Assembly (NCBI RefSeq): GCF_008014695.1
Contig: NZ_VOXE01000001.1
Span: forward strand, 828,627-892,626
Source: Chryseobacterium sp.
Lineage (GTDB): Bacteria > Bacteroidota > Bacteroidia > Flavobacteriales > Weeksellaceae
Direction: 5' to 3'
Length of the DNA: 64,000 nt
Shown here: one piece after another, positions 34,103-43,475 of the stretch
How the letters are laid out: each line of letters opens with the position of its first letter
Position numbering within the stretch: the stretch's first letter is position 1
Position numbers and translations under genes: made by a program
Notes under the pieces: model-generated
What the model saw: only the letters and a program-made list of their open reading frames with translations
What the model was told of the DNA's origin: nothing
Databases searched by the model: none

Positions 34103-35086
34103 ATGAAATACGCTCAGAATATCCTCGAAACCATCGGTAATACGCCTTTGGTGAAATTAAATAAAGTCCTTGGAGAAGATTTTCCTGCTTTGGTTTTGGC
34201 GAAAGTGGAAACTTTCAATCCGGGAAATTCCGTAAAAGACAGAATGGCGGTGAAGATGGTGGAAGATGCCGAAAAAGACGGACGTCTGAAACCGGGAGGA
34301 ACCATTATTGAAGGGACTTCCGGCAACACCGGAATGGGCCTTGCCCTCGCTGCTATTGTGAAAGGTTATAAATGTATATTCGTGACCAATGCAAAACAGT
34401 CCAAAGAAAAATGTGACATTTTAAGAGCCGTTGGCGCCGAGGTAATCGTTTGTCCAACCGACGTTACGCCTACGGATCCGCGTTCTTATTATTCCGTTTC
34501 CCGAAGGGTGGCTGAAGAAACCGAAAACGGCTGGTATGTAAACCAGTACGACAATCTGTCAAACCGCGAAACGCATTATGAACAGACTGCACCGGAAATC
34601 TGGGAACAGACCGAAGGGAAACTCACCCATTTTATGGCCGGCGCAGGGACCGGAGGAACGGTAACCGGTTGCGGCAGATTTTTTAAAGAAAGAAATCCGG
34701 ACATCCAGATCATTGGAGTGGATACTTATGGTTCAATCTTAAAGGAATACCATGAAACCGGAGAAATCCATCCGGAACATGCTTACAGCTACGTTACTGA
34801 AGGAATCGGTGAGGACATCATCCCGGAAAATTTCGATATGAGCGTTATCGACCATTTCGAAAAAGTGACGGATAAAGACGGCGCCATTTATGCCCGTAAA
34901 CTCGCCAAAGAAGAAGGAATTTTCTGCGGTTATTCAGCCGGAAGTGCGATTTCAGCGCTGAAGCAGATGCAGGATCAGTTCACGAAGGATGATATTATTG
35001 TGGTACTCCTTCACGATCACGGTTCCCGTTACGTCGCCAAAATCTACAATGATGAGTGGATGCAGCAGATGGGCTGGCTCGATTAA
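34103..35086 (+). CDS. cystathionine beta-synthase-like PLP enzyme (catalytic core only)
   Basis: The PLP lysine is in NPGNSVKDRMA, the substrate loop is EGTSGNTG, and the phosphate-binding loop is AGTGGT. Cystathionine beta-synthase features set it apart from plain cysteine synthase: DPRSYYSVSRRV, IGVDTYGSIL, YVTEGIGEDIIP and the C-terminal IYNDEWMQQMGWL. It would condense serine (or O-acetylserine) with homocysteine or sulfide. It lacks the C-terminal regulatory CBS-domain pair of the eukaryotic enzymes. At 327 residues it is a complete catalytic core. It has its own promoter and a strong terminator. Confidence 0.88.
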   Translation: MKYAQNILETIGNTPLVKLNKVLGEDFPALVLAKVETFNPGNSVKDRMAVKMVEDAEKDGRLKPGGTIIEGTSGNTGMGLALAAIVKGYKCIFVTNAKQSKEKCDILRAVGAEVIVCPTDVTPTDPRSYYSVSRRVAEETENGWYVNQYDNLSNRETHYEQTAPEIWEQTEGKLTHFMAGAGTGGTVTGCGRFFKERNPDIQIIGVDTYGSILKEYHETGEIHPEHAYSYVTEGIGEDIIPENFDMSVIDHFEKVTDKDGAIYARKLAKEEGIFCGYSAGSAISALKQMQDQFTKDDIIVVLLHDHGSRYVAKIYNDEWMQQMGWLD

Positions 35087-35103
35087 ATTTACGACAGATT
35101 AAT

Positions 35104-35134
35104 AAACCCTCGGTTTTTGCCGGGGGTTTTCTTT
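35104..35134 (+). terminator. intrinsic terminator
   Basis: AAACCC-T-CGG (35104-35113) pairs with CCG-G-GGGTTT (35120-35129), with one T-G pair, and TTTTCTTTT follows on the plus strand. It ends the cystathionine beta-synthase-like gene. Confidence 0.75.
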
Positions 35135-35139
35135 TGGAA

Positions 35140-35439
35140 TTAGGGAATGTCTTCCCAGTTTTCAGCAAAACTTCCTTTCAGCATCCGGCGGTTATCAGCG
35201 CGGAGTTGCTCGAGTTGCGAAAGAAGACGGTGAATGATTTCCAGACCGGGAAGGTTTACTTCCAGGTCGTAATGCCAGTTGACAAAACGTTCGAAAGCAG
35301 GCAATTCATCATAGAAAAGGTATTTCACCTCTCCTTCCTTTTCCGTTTTCAGCAGGCCCGATTCTTCAAGCTCATCGAAAAAGGTGATTTCGATATTGTA
35401 GATCTTTACGAGTTCTTCGCGGGATATTCTGTCGCTCAT
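35140..35439 (-). CDS. cbpM: chaperone modulator CbpM
   Basis: The 99-residue protein matches the CbpM/MerR-like modulator family: [26 protein letters not shown], then [28 protein letters not shown]. CbpM binds the J-domain of CbpA and inhibits it. Its ATG overlaps the cbpA stop codon by 4 bases (ATGA-type), so the two are translationally coupled, as in other bacteria. Confidence 0.88.
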   Translation of the reverse strand: MSDRISREELVKIYNIEITFFDELEESGLLKTEKEGEVKYLFYDELPAFERFVNWHYDLEVNLPGLEIIHRLLSQLEQLRADNRRMLKGSFAENWEDIP

Positions 35440-36353
35440 TTCTGTAAATCTTTTAACTGTTGGAATAATTCTTTTTCTTTCGCCGTCAGGTGGGTAGGGA
35501 GCTTAATGCGGTAGGTCACAAAAAGATCGCCGAATTCCCCCTCTTTTTTGTACACCGGAAAACCTTTGCCTTTAAGTCTCACTTTCGTTCCGTTCTGCGT
35601 TTCGGGATTTACCTTCAGCTTCACGTCGCCGCTGAGTGTTTTAATGCTGACCTCACCTCCAAGCAAAGCCGTATAAAGATCAATGTCCACTTCTGCGCTT
35701 AAATCATCGCCATTTCTTTTAAAGTGTTTATCCTCGAGAATATTGAAGGTGATGTAGAGGTCACCGTTCGGTCCGCCGTTATGACCGGGATTTCCGTGGC
35801 CTTTCAGTTTGATTTTCTGTCCATCGGCAACACCTGCCGGAATGGTGATGCGGACCTTTTTACCGTTGATGTCAAAAGTCTGCTGATGGGTAGCTGCCGC
35901 ATCGCGGAGATGCAGGTTCAGTTCTGCAGAAACGTCCTGCCCTTTGAATTTTCCCGAGGCGCTGCCGCGCGAATTTCCTGCAAAACCGCGTCCGCCGCCG
36001 AACATGCTCTGGAAGAAATCTGAGAAATCCTCACCCTCTCCAAAATCCTCTTCTGAAAATCCGCCGCCGTAATGTTGTCGCTGCTGACTCTGTCTTTGGC
36101 TGTGCTGGGCTTTTTCGTATTCCTCACCATGTTTCCAGTGTTCACCGTACTTATCATACTTGGTACGGTTTTCAGGGTTGCTGAGCACTTCGTTGGCTTC
36201 GTTGATTTCCTTGAATTTCCGCTCGGCTTCTTTGTCTCCCGGATTCACATCCGGATGATATTTCCGCGCCAGTTTGCGGTAGGCTTTTTTGATATCTTCC
36301 GGTGATGCCTTCTGGTCAATTCCCAGAATCCTGTAATAATCGATATAAGCCAT
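35436..36353 (-). CDS. cbpA: CbpA-type DnaJ co-chaperone
   Basis: An N-terminal J-domain (1-68) has the HPD motif at residues 33-35. A Gly/Phe-rich linker (about 75-130) follows, then the two DnaJ C-terminal peptide-binding domains ([38 protein letters not shown] and [10 protein letters not shown]). The zinc-finger CxxCxGxG repeats of DnaJ are absent, as in CbpA. It stimulates DnaK. It is the first gene of the cbpA-cbpM pair. A -7 box lies 18 bp upstream of its ATG. Confidence 0.93.
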   Translation of the reverse strand: MAYIDYYRILGIDQKASPEDIKKAYRKLARKYHPDVNPGDKEAERKFKEINEANEVLSNPENRTKYDKYGEHWKHGEEYEKAQHSQRQSQQRQHYGGGFSEEDFGEGEDFSDFFQSMFGGGRGFAGNSRGSASGKFKGQDVSAELNLHLRDAAATHQQTFDINGKKVRITIPAGVADGQKIKLKGHGNPGHNGGPNGDLYITFNILEDKHFKRNGDDLSAEVDIDLYTALLGGEVSIKTLSGDVKLKVNPETQNGTKVRLKGKGFPVYKKEGEFGDLFVTYRIKLPTHLTAKEKELFQQLKDLQK

Positions 36354-36370
36354 AAAGAAAATGATTTAAT

Positions 36371-36378
36371 CAAATGTA
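36371..36378 (-). promoter_or_regulatory. -7 promoter element of cbpA-cbpM
   Basis: TACATTTG on the minus strand matches TAnnTTTG, 18 bp upstream of the cbpA start codon. Confidence 0.45.
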
Positions 36379-36457
36379 GAAAAATTTTGAGAGACTGTCG
36401 TTTAAATTCTGTGAAAACTTCCGCTGGAATGTTCTATTTTAGCCCGTATTTTACAGG

Positions 36458-38494
36458 ATGAATGTCAGATTATTTTCTTTTTTTTCTTTAATCTCCTGCT
36501 TTTTCCTGAGCGCGCAGGTAAAAGATTCTGCATCTTTAATTTCTGAGGTCAGCATCGATGCTTACCGCAAGCCTGCACAATTCATCACCTCAACAAAATC
36601 GGTCTCAGTGGCCGGTTCAGATTTTCTTGAACAGAACGCATCCGACAGGTTGCTTGAATCCTTTAATCTTTTGCCCGGAAGCAAAATGGAAGAGCGCTCA
36701 CCCGGAAGTTACAGGCTTTCGGTTCGCGGCAGCACCCTTCGTTCCCCTTTCGGCGTCCGGAATGTGAAAGTGTATCTGGATGATTTTACCCTTACAGATG
36801 CGACAGGAAATACCTACCTGAATATCATTGATCCGGAAATCATCAGCCAGATGGAAATCTATAAAGGTCCCGAAGGCGGCGATTTCGGTGCTGCAACAGG
36901 CGGCACGGCTTTGCTTAAAACCAATAGCAGGGAAATCAAAAGTTTCGGTTTGTCGGGAGGAAGCTATCAACATTTCAAAGGAAAATTTCATTATGCGCAG
37001 AATCTGAACAACCATTTTTTTCAGGCTTACAGCAGTTACGAAACCACGGATTCTTACCGAACTCAGGCTGCTTTGGAAAGGAAGTTTATTTTTCTGAATG
37101 ACCGTTTTACTTATTCTGAAAAAAGCCAGATGCAGATGATGCTTCTGTTCACAGATCTGCATTATGAAACGCCGGGTGGACTTACTTTTGAACAGATGAA
37201 GGCCGATCCGCGCCAGGCAAGACCCGGAACCAAAACTTCTCCTGGTGCCGAAGAACAAAGAGCAGGAATTTATAACAAAACAGTATTTACAGGGCTGTCG
37301 AATTTTTTCAGCTTTGATGAAGATTTCAGCCATTTCATTGCAGTCCAGGGAAGCTATACCGATTTCAGAAATCCCTTTATTACCAATTACGAGAAGCGGT
37401 ATGAAAACAATTTTGCAGTCCGTACTCATTTGAATTTTGAAAAAACCTTTGAAAAGTCTTTCTATCAGACCAGACTCGGTTTTGAAGGCGCTTTATCGAA
37501 AGGAATCATCAGAAATTTCGACAATAATTCAGGAAGACCAGCAGATCCGCAGAACTTCGATGACATCAGCACGAAAAGCGGGTTTATCTTCCTCTCCCAA
37601 AAAGCAGAATACGGAAACCGCCTCTTCATCGACATTTCCGGAAGTTTAAATATGATGAATTACCACTGGGAAAGCATTTTGCCGAATCCGGAGGTAGGAG
37701 CCCGAAAATTCAGAAATGATTTTCTGCCCGGTTTGGGCATCTCTTACCTTTTAGGAAAAGGATTTACCGTGCGTGGGAAACTCAGTAAAGGAAATTCTGC
37801 TCCAACAACGGAGGAAATCCGTTCTTCGGCGCAGGAGATCAATACCGGTCTGAATCCGGAATACGGCTGGAACACCGAATTCGGACTGAGAAAACAGTGG
37901 GGCAGTTTGCTCTTTACAGAAGTCAGCCTTTTCGATTTCCAACTCAAAAATGCGATTGTAAGAAGGGAAAATATAAGCGGAGAGGAATATTTCGTCAACG
38001 CCGGCGAAACCGTGCAGCGTGGAATTGAATTTATTGTGGAAAGCCGGAAAGTGAACCTCAACTCCCCTGTCTTCAACAGTGTAAAACTCTATTTTGCAGG
38101 AAATCTCTATGATTTCCAATTTAAAGATTACGTAAAAGGCGGCGCGGACTTTTCCGGTAACAGGCTTACCGGTGTGCCTTCCGTTTCGCTCCAAAGTCTG
38201 GTCAATCTGGAGTTTTTCAATAAACTTCAGGTTGATCTTACTGATTTTTACAGTTCCTCAACGCCGCTGAATGATTCCAATACCGTTACCGACAAACCGT
38301 CATTCATTGGAAATGTTTCTTTCAGTTATCCTGTAAAATTCTTTAGGTTTGATGCTGATTTCAAACTCAGCGTCCAGAATCTATACGATACCTCCTACAG
38401 TCTGGGTTACGACATCAATGCGTTTGGAAACCGTTTTTACAATCCGGCCGCAAAGAGAAATTTCATACTGGGAATAGATGTTCACCTAAAATAA
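36458..38494 (+). CDS. TonB-dependent outer membrane receptor
   Basis: A signal peptide (about 1-20) is followed by a plug domain (about 45-160, YRLSVRGSTLRSPFGVRNVKVYLDDFTLTD and IDPEIISQMEIYKGPEGGDFG). A 22-stranded barrel runs to the C-terminus, which ends in the usual hydrophobic pattern (NFILGIDVHLK). There is no carboxypeptidase-like N-terminal domain and no SusD-like partner nearby, so it is a plain TonB-dependent transporter rather than a SusC glycan system. The ligand is unknown. A putative lipoprotein gene follows 3 bp downstream. Confidence 0.92.
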   Translation: MNVRLFSFFSLISCFFLSAQVKDSASLISEVSIDAYRKPAQFITSTKSVSVAGSDFLEQNASDRLLESFNLLPGSKMEERSPGSYRLSVRGSTLRSPFGVRNVKVYLDDFTLTDATGNTYLNIIDPEIISQMEIYKGPEGGDFGAATGGTALLKTNSREIKSFGLSGGSYQHFKGKFHYAQNLNNHFFQAYSSYETTDSYRTQAALERKFIFLNDRFTYSEKSQMQMMLLFTDLHYETPGGLTFEQMKADPRQARPGTKTSPGAEEQRAGIYNKTVFTGLSNFFSFDEDFSHFIAVQGSYTDFRNPFITNYEKRYENNFAVRTHLNFEKTFEKSFYQTRLGFEGALSKGIIRNFDNNSGRPADPQNFDDISTKSGFIFLSQKAEYGNRLFIDISGSLNMMNYHWESILPNPEVGARKFRNDFLPGLGISYLLGKGFTVRGKLSKGNSAPTTEEIRSSAQEINTGLNPEYGWNTEFGLRKQWGSLLFTEVSLFDFQLKNAIVRRENISGEEYFVNAGETVQRGIEFIVESRKVNLNSPVFNSVKLYFAGNLYDFQFKDYVKGGADFSGNRLTGVPSVSLQSLVNLEFFNKLQVDLTDFYSSSTPLNDSNTVTDKPSFIGNVSFSYPVKFFRFDADFKLSVQNLYDTSYSLGYDINAFGNRFYNPAAKRNFILGIDVHLK

Positions 38495-38497
38495 ATT

Positions 38498-39142
38498 ATG
38501 ATGAAAAACATTATTTACGTACTCATGGCAATTTGTTTATCCGCCTGCGCCAAAGAAAAAAGCAAAACATCTGGAGTGCAGAAAGAAGGCGTTATCGTAA
38601 GTAAAACTGATACAGCGCTTGTTGCGGTAACACCAAAGCTGAGTAAAGAGGAAACGCTGGAAAAGCTGAGCCGTGAAATTATTCAGTCTTTAAAAGCAAA
38701 AGATTATGAGCAGTTTTCCGCTTTCATTCATCCGGTAAAAGGCGTCCGATTTTCGATGTACGCGTATGTGAGACCGGAAAAAGACAAACATTTTTCCCGT
38801 GAAGATTTTGTAAGATACATTTCGACCCGAACAAAATTCACATGGGGAGAAAAAGACGGCAGCGGAGACATTCTGGTACTTCCTCTGAAAGATTATCTCG
38901 AAACATGGGTGTTCAAAAGGGATTTTACACAATCGGAATATCACCTCAATACCTTTAAAGGAACCGGCAACTCTCTCAACAATTTAAAGGAAATATACCC
39001 TGAAGCCGATTTCACCGAAAACTATATTGCTGGGTCGCAGAAATACAGCGACATGGACTGGAAAGCGCTCCGTCTCGTTTTTGAGGAATATGAAGGGAAA
39101 TATTACCTCATCGCCATCGTAAACGACCAATGGACGGTTTAA
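38498..39142 (+). CDS. putative lipoprotein of unknown function
   Basis: The N-terminus is a lipoprotein signal peptide with the lipobox LSAC (Cys about 17). The rest, about 195 residues, has a SnoaL/NTF2-like look (ETLEKLSREIIQSLKAKDYEQFSAFIHPVKGVRFSMYA at its start, ending in VFEEYEGKYYLIAIVNDQWTV), but no family is certain. It begins 3 bp after the TonB receptor gene and is probably co-transcribed with it, so it may be a partner of that receptor. The association is inference. Confidence 0.75.
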   Translation: MMKNIIYVLMAICLSACAKEKSKTSGVQKEGVIVSKTDTALVAVTPKLSKEETLEKLSREIIQSLKAKDYEQFSAFIHPVKGVRFSMYAYVRPEKDKHFSREDFVRYISTRTKFTWGEKDGSGDILVLPLKDYLETWVFKRDFTQSEYHLNTFKGTGNSLNNLKEIYPEADFTENYIAGSQKYSDMDWKALRLVFEEYEGKYYLIAIVNDQWTV

Positions 39143-39167
39143 ATAACCGGTGAAAATCTTTTACCTG

Positions 39168-39175
39168 TATCTTTG
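39168..39175 (+). promoter_or_regulatory. -7 promoter element of the DAACS symporter gene
   Basis: TATCTTTG matches TAnnTTTG and sits 15 bp before the ATG at 39191. A TTG that could be read as an earlier start (39173) is part of this box. Confidence 0.5.
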
Positions 39176-39190
39176 CCAAAATCTGCAATC

Positions 39191-40420
39191 ATGAAGGAAG
39201 TCTTAAAAAACTACTCGGGCATCATTCTCCTCCTCACCGGAATCATCGTAGGAAGCATTATCGGCATCTTTTTTCCGCAGGTGGTCACCTATCTGAAACC
39301 GTTGGGCGATATTTTCCTGAACCTTCTTTTTGTGAGTGTAGTTCCGCTCGTGTTTTTTGCGGTATCAAACTCCATCGCGTCGCTGGAACAGCAGTCGAAA
39401 TTCGGGAAAATCATTTTCTCCATGATTCTCACTTTTCTGCTCTTCATCATTATTGCAGCACTGTTTACGATCGCGGCGGTCTGGTTCTTCCCTACTGAAG
39501 CACTGCCTTCAACTCCTGAAGAAATCCCGCAAACAGGCGCTGAGGATTCGTGGGGTGACCGTATTGTAAGCTTTTTCACCGTCGGCGAATTCACAGAACT
39601 CTTCTCCCGGAAAAACATGCTGGCTTTGCTTATTTTCGCTTTCCTAACCGGAATCGCGGCGCGAAAAACCGGCGAAGCCGGAAAACATTTCACGTTATTT
39701 CTCACTTCGGGATATGAAGTGATGAAGGAACTTCTTCTTATCGTAATGAAAGCAGCCCCTATCGGTTTAGGTGCCTATTTTGCGTATCAGGTTGCCACAG
39801 TGGGTCCTCAGCTTTTTGGGTTTTATGCAAAACCACTCGGACTCTATTACGCGGCAGGAACCGTCTATTTCTTTGTGTTTTTTACGCTGTATGCGTTTAT
39901 GGCAAAAGGGAAAGACGGCATCAGAAAATTCTGGAAAAACAATATCTATCCGAGTCTTACCGCAATTTCCACCTGTTCCAGTTTCGCCACGATGCCCGCA
40001 AACCTTCAGGCAGCGGCAAAAATCGGTTTACCGGATGCGATTGCCAATATTGTGATCCCGATTGGAAGTACGCTGCACAAAAACGGCTCTTCCATGTCGT
40101 CGATTATTAAAATTTATGTCGCATTTTTGATTATCGGACGGGATTTTTTTGATCCGATGAACCTGCTGCTGGCTATAGGAATCACCGTTTTCGTGAGTAT
40201 TGTTGCGGGTGGCATCCCGAACGGCGGTTATATCGGAGAAATGCTCATGATTTCGGTGTATCAGCTTCCGGTAGAAGCCATTCCGGCGGTCATGATCATC
40301 GGGACTTTGGTCGATCCTCTGGCAACTGTTTTAAATGCGACTGGTGATACAGTGGCGGCGATGTTTGTGACAAAGATCTCCGGTGAGGAGTTTGATGAAC
40401 CGAAGGAATTTGCAGAATAA
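39191..40420 (+). CDS. dicarboxylate/amino acid:cation symporter (DAACS family)
   Basis: I chose ATG 39191 (MKEVLKNYSGIILL) because the TTG at 39173 lies in the promoter. The GltPh-type features are visible: about eight membrane helices, the serine-rich re-entrant stretch STCSSFATMP (as in the SSSATLP motif), and the C-terminal DPLATVLNATGDTVAAMFV, equal to the DRxRTxxNVxGD region. It imports dicarboxylates or acidic/neutral amino acids with a cation. It stands alone between the lipoprotein gene and a GNAT-nitrilase fusion gene. Confidence 0.92.
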   Translation: MKEVLKNYSGIILLLTGIIVGSIIGIFFPQVVTYLKPLGDIFLNLLFVSVVPLVFFAVSNSIASLEQQSKFGKIIFSMILTFLLFIIIAALFTIAAVWFFPTEALPSTPEEIPQTGAEDSWGDRIVSFFTVGEFTELFSRKNMLALLIFAFLTGIAARKTGEAGKHFTLFLTSGYEVMKELLLIVMKAAPIGLGAYFAYQVATVGPQLFGFYAKPLGLYYAAGTVYFFVFFTLYAFMAKGKDGIRKFWKNNIYPSLTAISTCSSFATMPANLQAAAKIGLPDAIANIVIPIGSTLHKNGSSMSSIIKIYVAFLIIGRDFFDPMNLLLAIGITVFVSIVAGGIPNGGYIGEMLMISVYQLPVEAIPAVMIIGTLVDPLATVLNATGDTVAAMFVTKISGEEFDEPKEFAE

Positions 40421-40435
40421 TCAATCTTTGAGGAG

Positions 40436-40468
40436 TTGATGGAATTCAGCATTTGCTTCTTATCTTTG
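40436..40468 (+). promoter_or_regulatory. promoter of the GNAT-nitrilase gene
   Basis: TTG (40436-40438) and TATCTTTG (40461-40468) are 22 bp apart, the Bacteroidota -33/-7 layout, 37 bp upstream of the ATG at 40506. Confidence 0.5.
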
Positions 40469-40505
40469 CAAAAATTAAATATTACTAAACGAAATATACA
40501 AACAG

Positions 40506-42023
40506 ATGCAGATTGATATCCGAAAACTGGCCATAGAAGATTACGAAGAACTGAAGGAGACGATGCATAAAGCATATCCCACAATGTCTGAAAGCATCTG
40601 GTCCAAAAAAAGCATCCAGAAACTGCTGCGTATTTTCCCTGCGGGGCAGACCTGCATTACGGTAGACGGTAAAATTGCGGCTGTTTCGCTCGCGATCATC
40701 GTTCAGTACAAATTATACGGTGACGAGCATACCTACAAAGAAATTACAGGAAATTACACTTTCAACACGCATTCCGATACGGGCGATGTCCTTTACGGAA
40801 TTGAGGTTTTTGTAGATCCCGAATACCGAAAACTCCGTCTTGCCAGAAGACTTTACGACGTAAGAAAAGAACTTTGCGAAACGCTGAACCTGAAATCCAT
40901 TATGGTGGGCGGCAGAATTCCGAATTATCACCTCCACAGCGCGGAACTTTCGCCGGGAGAATATATCCAGAAGGTAAGAAACAAGGAAATTTACGATTCT
41001 GTACTGAGTTTCCAGCTGGCGAACAGCTTTCTGCCGGTACGGATCCTTAAAAATTATCTGCCGGAAGATTTGCACTCCGAAGAGAATGCCGTACTGCTTC
41101 AGTGGAATAATATCTATTACAGCAAAAAACCCAATACGATGCAGGATTCTGTCATTCGTCTGGGATTGGTTCAGTGGCAGATGCGGCATTTTAAAAACAT
41201 CGGGGCATTTTACGAACAGGTGGAATTCTTTGTGAATGTAATGGCTGACTACAAATCAGATTTCATCATGTTTCCCGAACTGTTCAATACGCCTTTACTC
41301 GCTCCTTTCAACCATCTTTCTGAAAGGGAGAGTATGTTTAAACTGGCCGAGCTCACTGAAGAAATCAAAAACAAACTCTCGGAATTTGCCATCAGCTACA
41401 ACATCAACATCATCGCCGGAAGCATGCCGATTGTAGAAAACGGCGAACTGTATAACATCAGTTACCTGCTCCACCGCGACGGTAAGATTGATGAACACCG
41501 CAAAATCCACATTACGCCGAACGAGAGAAAGTATTACGGAATGAAAGGCGGAAATGAGATTAAAGTGATTGATACCGACTGTGGAAAAGTAGGACTTGTC
41601 ATCTGTTATGATGTTGAATTCCCGGAACTTCCGCGGATTTTAGCCGATCAGGGAATGAAGATTCTGTTCGTCCCTTATTTGACAGATACCCAAAATGCCT
41701 ATACGCGCGTCCGCCACTGTGCTGCGGCAAGAGCGATTGAAAACGAATGTTATGTGGCGATTGCAGGTTGTGTAGGAAATTTACCGGGTGTGAACAACAT
41801 GGACATTCAGTTTGGTCAGGCGGCGGTTTTCACCCCTTCTGATTTTGCATTTCCTTCCAATGCCATTAAAGGGGAAGCCACAGCCAATACCGAAACCACT
41901 TTAATTGTGGATGTTGACCTCAATCTGCTCAAGGAACTGCACCATTACGGCGCCGTTCGCACCATGAGCGACCGCAGGAAAGACCTCTACGATACCGTGA
42001 ATTTCAACAGTGAGGCGGAATAA
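40506..42023 (+). CDS. GNAT acetyltransferase fused to a carbon-nitrogen hydrolase
   Basis: Residues 1-210 form a GNAT domain (VDGKIAAVSLAIIVQYKLYGDEHTYKEI and YGIEVFVDPEYRKLRLARRLYDVRKELCE, including the R-x-x-R-x-A/G acetyl-CoA loop). Residues about 220-500 form a nitrilase-superfamily amidohydrolase with the catalytic triad Glu (MFPELF), Lys (HITPNERK) and Cys (VGLVICYDVEFPE). The fusion is known in Bacteroidota and other phyla, but its reaction is not established. The product could be a combined N-acetylation/deamidation activity, which is inference. Confidence 0.9.
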   Translation: MQIDIRKLAIEDYEELKETMHKAYPTMSESIWSKKSIQKLLRIFPAGQTCITVDGKIAAVSLAIIVQYKLYGDEHTYKEITGNYTFNTHSDTGDVLYGIEVFVDPEYRKLRLARRLYDVRKELCETLNLKSIMVGGRIPNYHLHSAELSPGEYIQKVRNKEIYDSVLSFQLANSFLPVRILKNYLPEDLHSEENAVLLQWNNIYYSKKPNTMQDSVIRLGLVQWQMRHFKNIGAFYEQVEFFVNVMADYKSDFIMFPELFNTPLLAPFNHLSERESMFKLAELTEEIKNKLSEFAISYNINIIAGSMPIVENGELYNISYLLHRDGKIDEHRKIHITPNERKYYGMKGGNEIKVIDTDCGKVGLVICYDVEFPELPRILADQGMKILFVPYLTDTQNAYTRVRHCAAARAIENECYVAIAGCVGNLPGVNNMDIQFGQAAVFTPSDFAFPSNAIKGEATANTETTLIVDVDLNLLKELHHYGAVRTMSDRRKDLYDTVNFNSEAE

Positions 42024-42097
42024 CGGTTAGTTAAGTTCGATATACTGTATCATTTCAAGCCTTTCAGACATTGTAAAAAAGGAGAATTCTGACAAAA

Positions 42098-43228
42098 ATG
42101 GAGCATAAGGCAGGGTTAAAAGACATCGCCGGGCTTTTTCTGAAACTCGGCATCATCGGTTTCGGCGGGCCTGCTGCTCATATTGCCATGTTGCGCGAAG
42201 AGGTGGTGCAGAAACGGCAGTGGATCACCGAACAGCATTTTCTGGATCTGATGGGCGCTACGAATTTAATTCCCGGTCCCAACAGTACCGAAATGGCCAT
42301 CCATATTGGTCACGAAAAAGGTGGCTGGAAAGGTTTGATCATTGCAGGTTTGTGTTTTATTCTCCCTGCCGTTTTCATCACAGGTATTTTTGCTTATCTC
42401 TACAAGCAGTTTGGCCAGGTTCCTGAAGTGCAGCCATTTTTGTACGGTATCAAACCCGCCATTATCGCCATCATTCTCGGTGCGGTTTTTCCGCTGGCAA
42501 AAAAATCCTTGAAGTCCACAGAACTGATCCTCATCGGAATGCTTGTTTTGGTCGGTTCTTTACTGAAGATCAACGAAATCTGGCTGATGTTTGGAGCGGG
42601 TTTTTTTGCGTTGCTTTTGGCTTATACTCGGAACAGTAAGCATAACAGCCTTAACAGTTTTCTTCCATTATCGCTGCTGCAGATCACCAACACTACCCTG
42701 CTTTCCGCCACGAACGCCAACCTGTTCTGGATTTTCCTAAAGATTGGTTCCATTCTTTACGGAAGCGGCTATGTTCTGTTTGCATTTCTCGACACTGAAT
42801 TGGTATCAAGAGGAATTTTAACACGTCAACAACTCATCGATGCCATCGCAGTCGGACAGTTCACGCCGGGACCCGTTTTTTCTTCGGTCACTTTTATCGG
42901 TTATCAGATCAACGGTTTTGCAGGAGCAGCCGTCTCCACAGTCGCTATATTTCTGCCATCATTTGTATTTGTGGCGCTGCTCAACCCTCTCGTCAAGAAA
43001 ATGCGCAGTTCAAAACTGTTCTCTGCTTTTCTGGATGCCGTAAATGTGGCCTCTGTTGCCATCATCGCAGCAGTATGTTATGAAATGGGGAAAGAAACGA
43101 TTACCGATTGGCGCACTGTTCTGATTGCCGTTTTAAGTATTGCCGTCGCATTTGGATACCGGAAACTCAACAGCGCTTTTGTAGTTTTAGGGGGTTCCGT
43201 CATCGGTTATTTATTGTCGCTTTTGTAA
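42098..43228 (+). CDS. chrA: CHR-family chromate transporter (two-domain, ChrA-like)
   Basis: Two homologous CHR domains are visible: GFGGPAAHIAMLREEVVQKRQWITEQHFLDLMGATNLIPGPNSTEMAIHIGHEKGGWKG at the start and GSGYVLFAFLDTELVSRGILTRQQLIDAIAVGQFTPGPVFSSVTFIGYQINGFAGAAVST in the second half. The PGPNSTE and TPGPV signatures are characteristic. About ten membrane helices. The family exports chromate or takes up sulfate-like anions. The 376-residue two-domain form is usual. Confidence 0.92.
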   Translation: MEHKAGLKDIAGLFLKLGIIGFGGPAAHIAMLREEVVQKRQWITEQHFLDLMGATNLIPGPNSTEMAIHIGHEKGGWKGLIIAGLCFILPAVFITGIFAYLYKQFGQVPEVQPFLYGIKPAIIAIILGAVFPLAKKSLKSTELILIGMLVLVGSLLKINEIWLMFGAGFFALLLAYTRNSKHNSLNSFLPLSLLQITNTTLLSATNANLFWIFLKIGSILYGSGYVLFAFLDTELVSRGILTRQQLIDAIAVGQFTPGPVFSSVTFIGYQINGFAGAAVSTVAIFLPSFVFVALLNPLVKKMRSSKLFSAFLDAVNVASVAIIAAVCYEMGKETITDWRTVLIAVLSIAVAFGYRKLNSAFVVLGGSVIGYLLSLL

Positions 43229-43475
43229 TAAATTATATAGAAGGATTATTGGCTGATACTTTGAACTGCTTAAAGTTAATCAGCATTTTAAATAAAGAAC
43301 ATGATTTCGGCGGACTCATCGTCACCAAAATTCGCTTCCCATAAGCCCTCATCTTATAAATTGTACAAAAAGCAAAGGAGATGAGAGAACCGCACGGTTT
43401 TTGTTAGGGAGAGAGGAATTACAATTCGGCGTCCAGTGAAGGGTGCTTCACTTATCCATTCAATCTACCCTTACG

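Noticed and set aside
36698-37429. 243-codon frame opposite the TonB receptor gene
   Set aside because: It is antisense to a clearly conserved receptor, with no start context or family signal.
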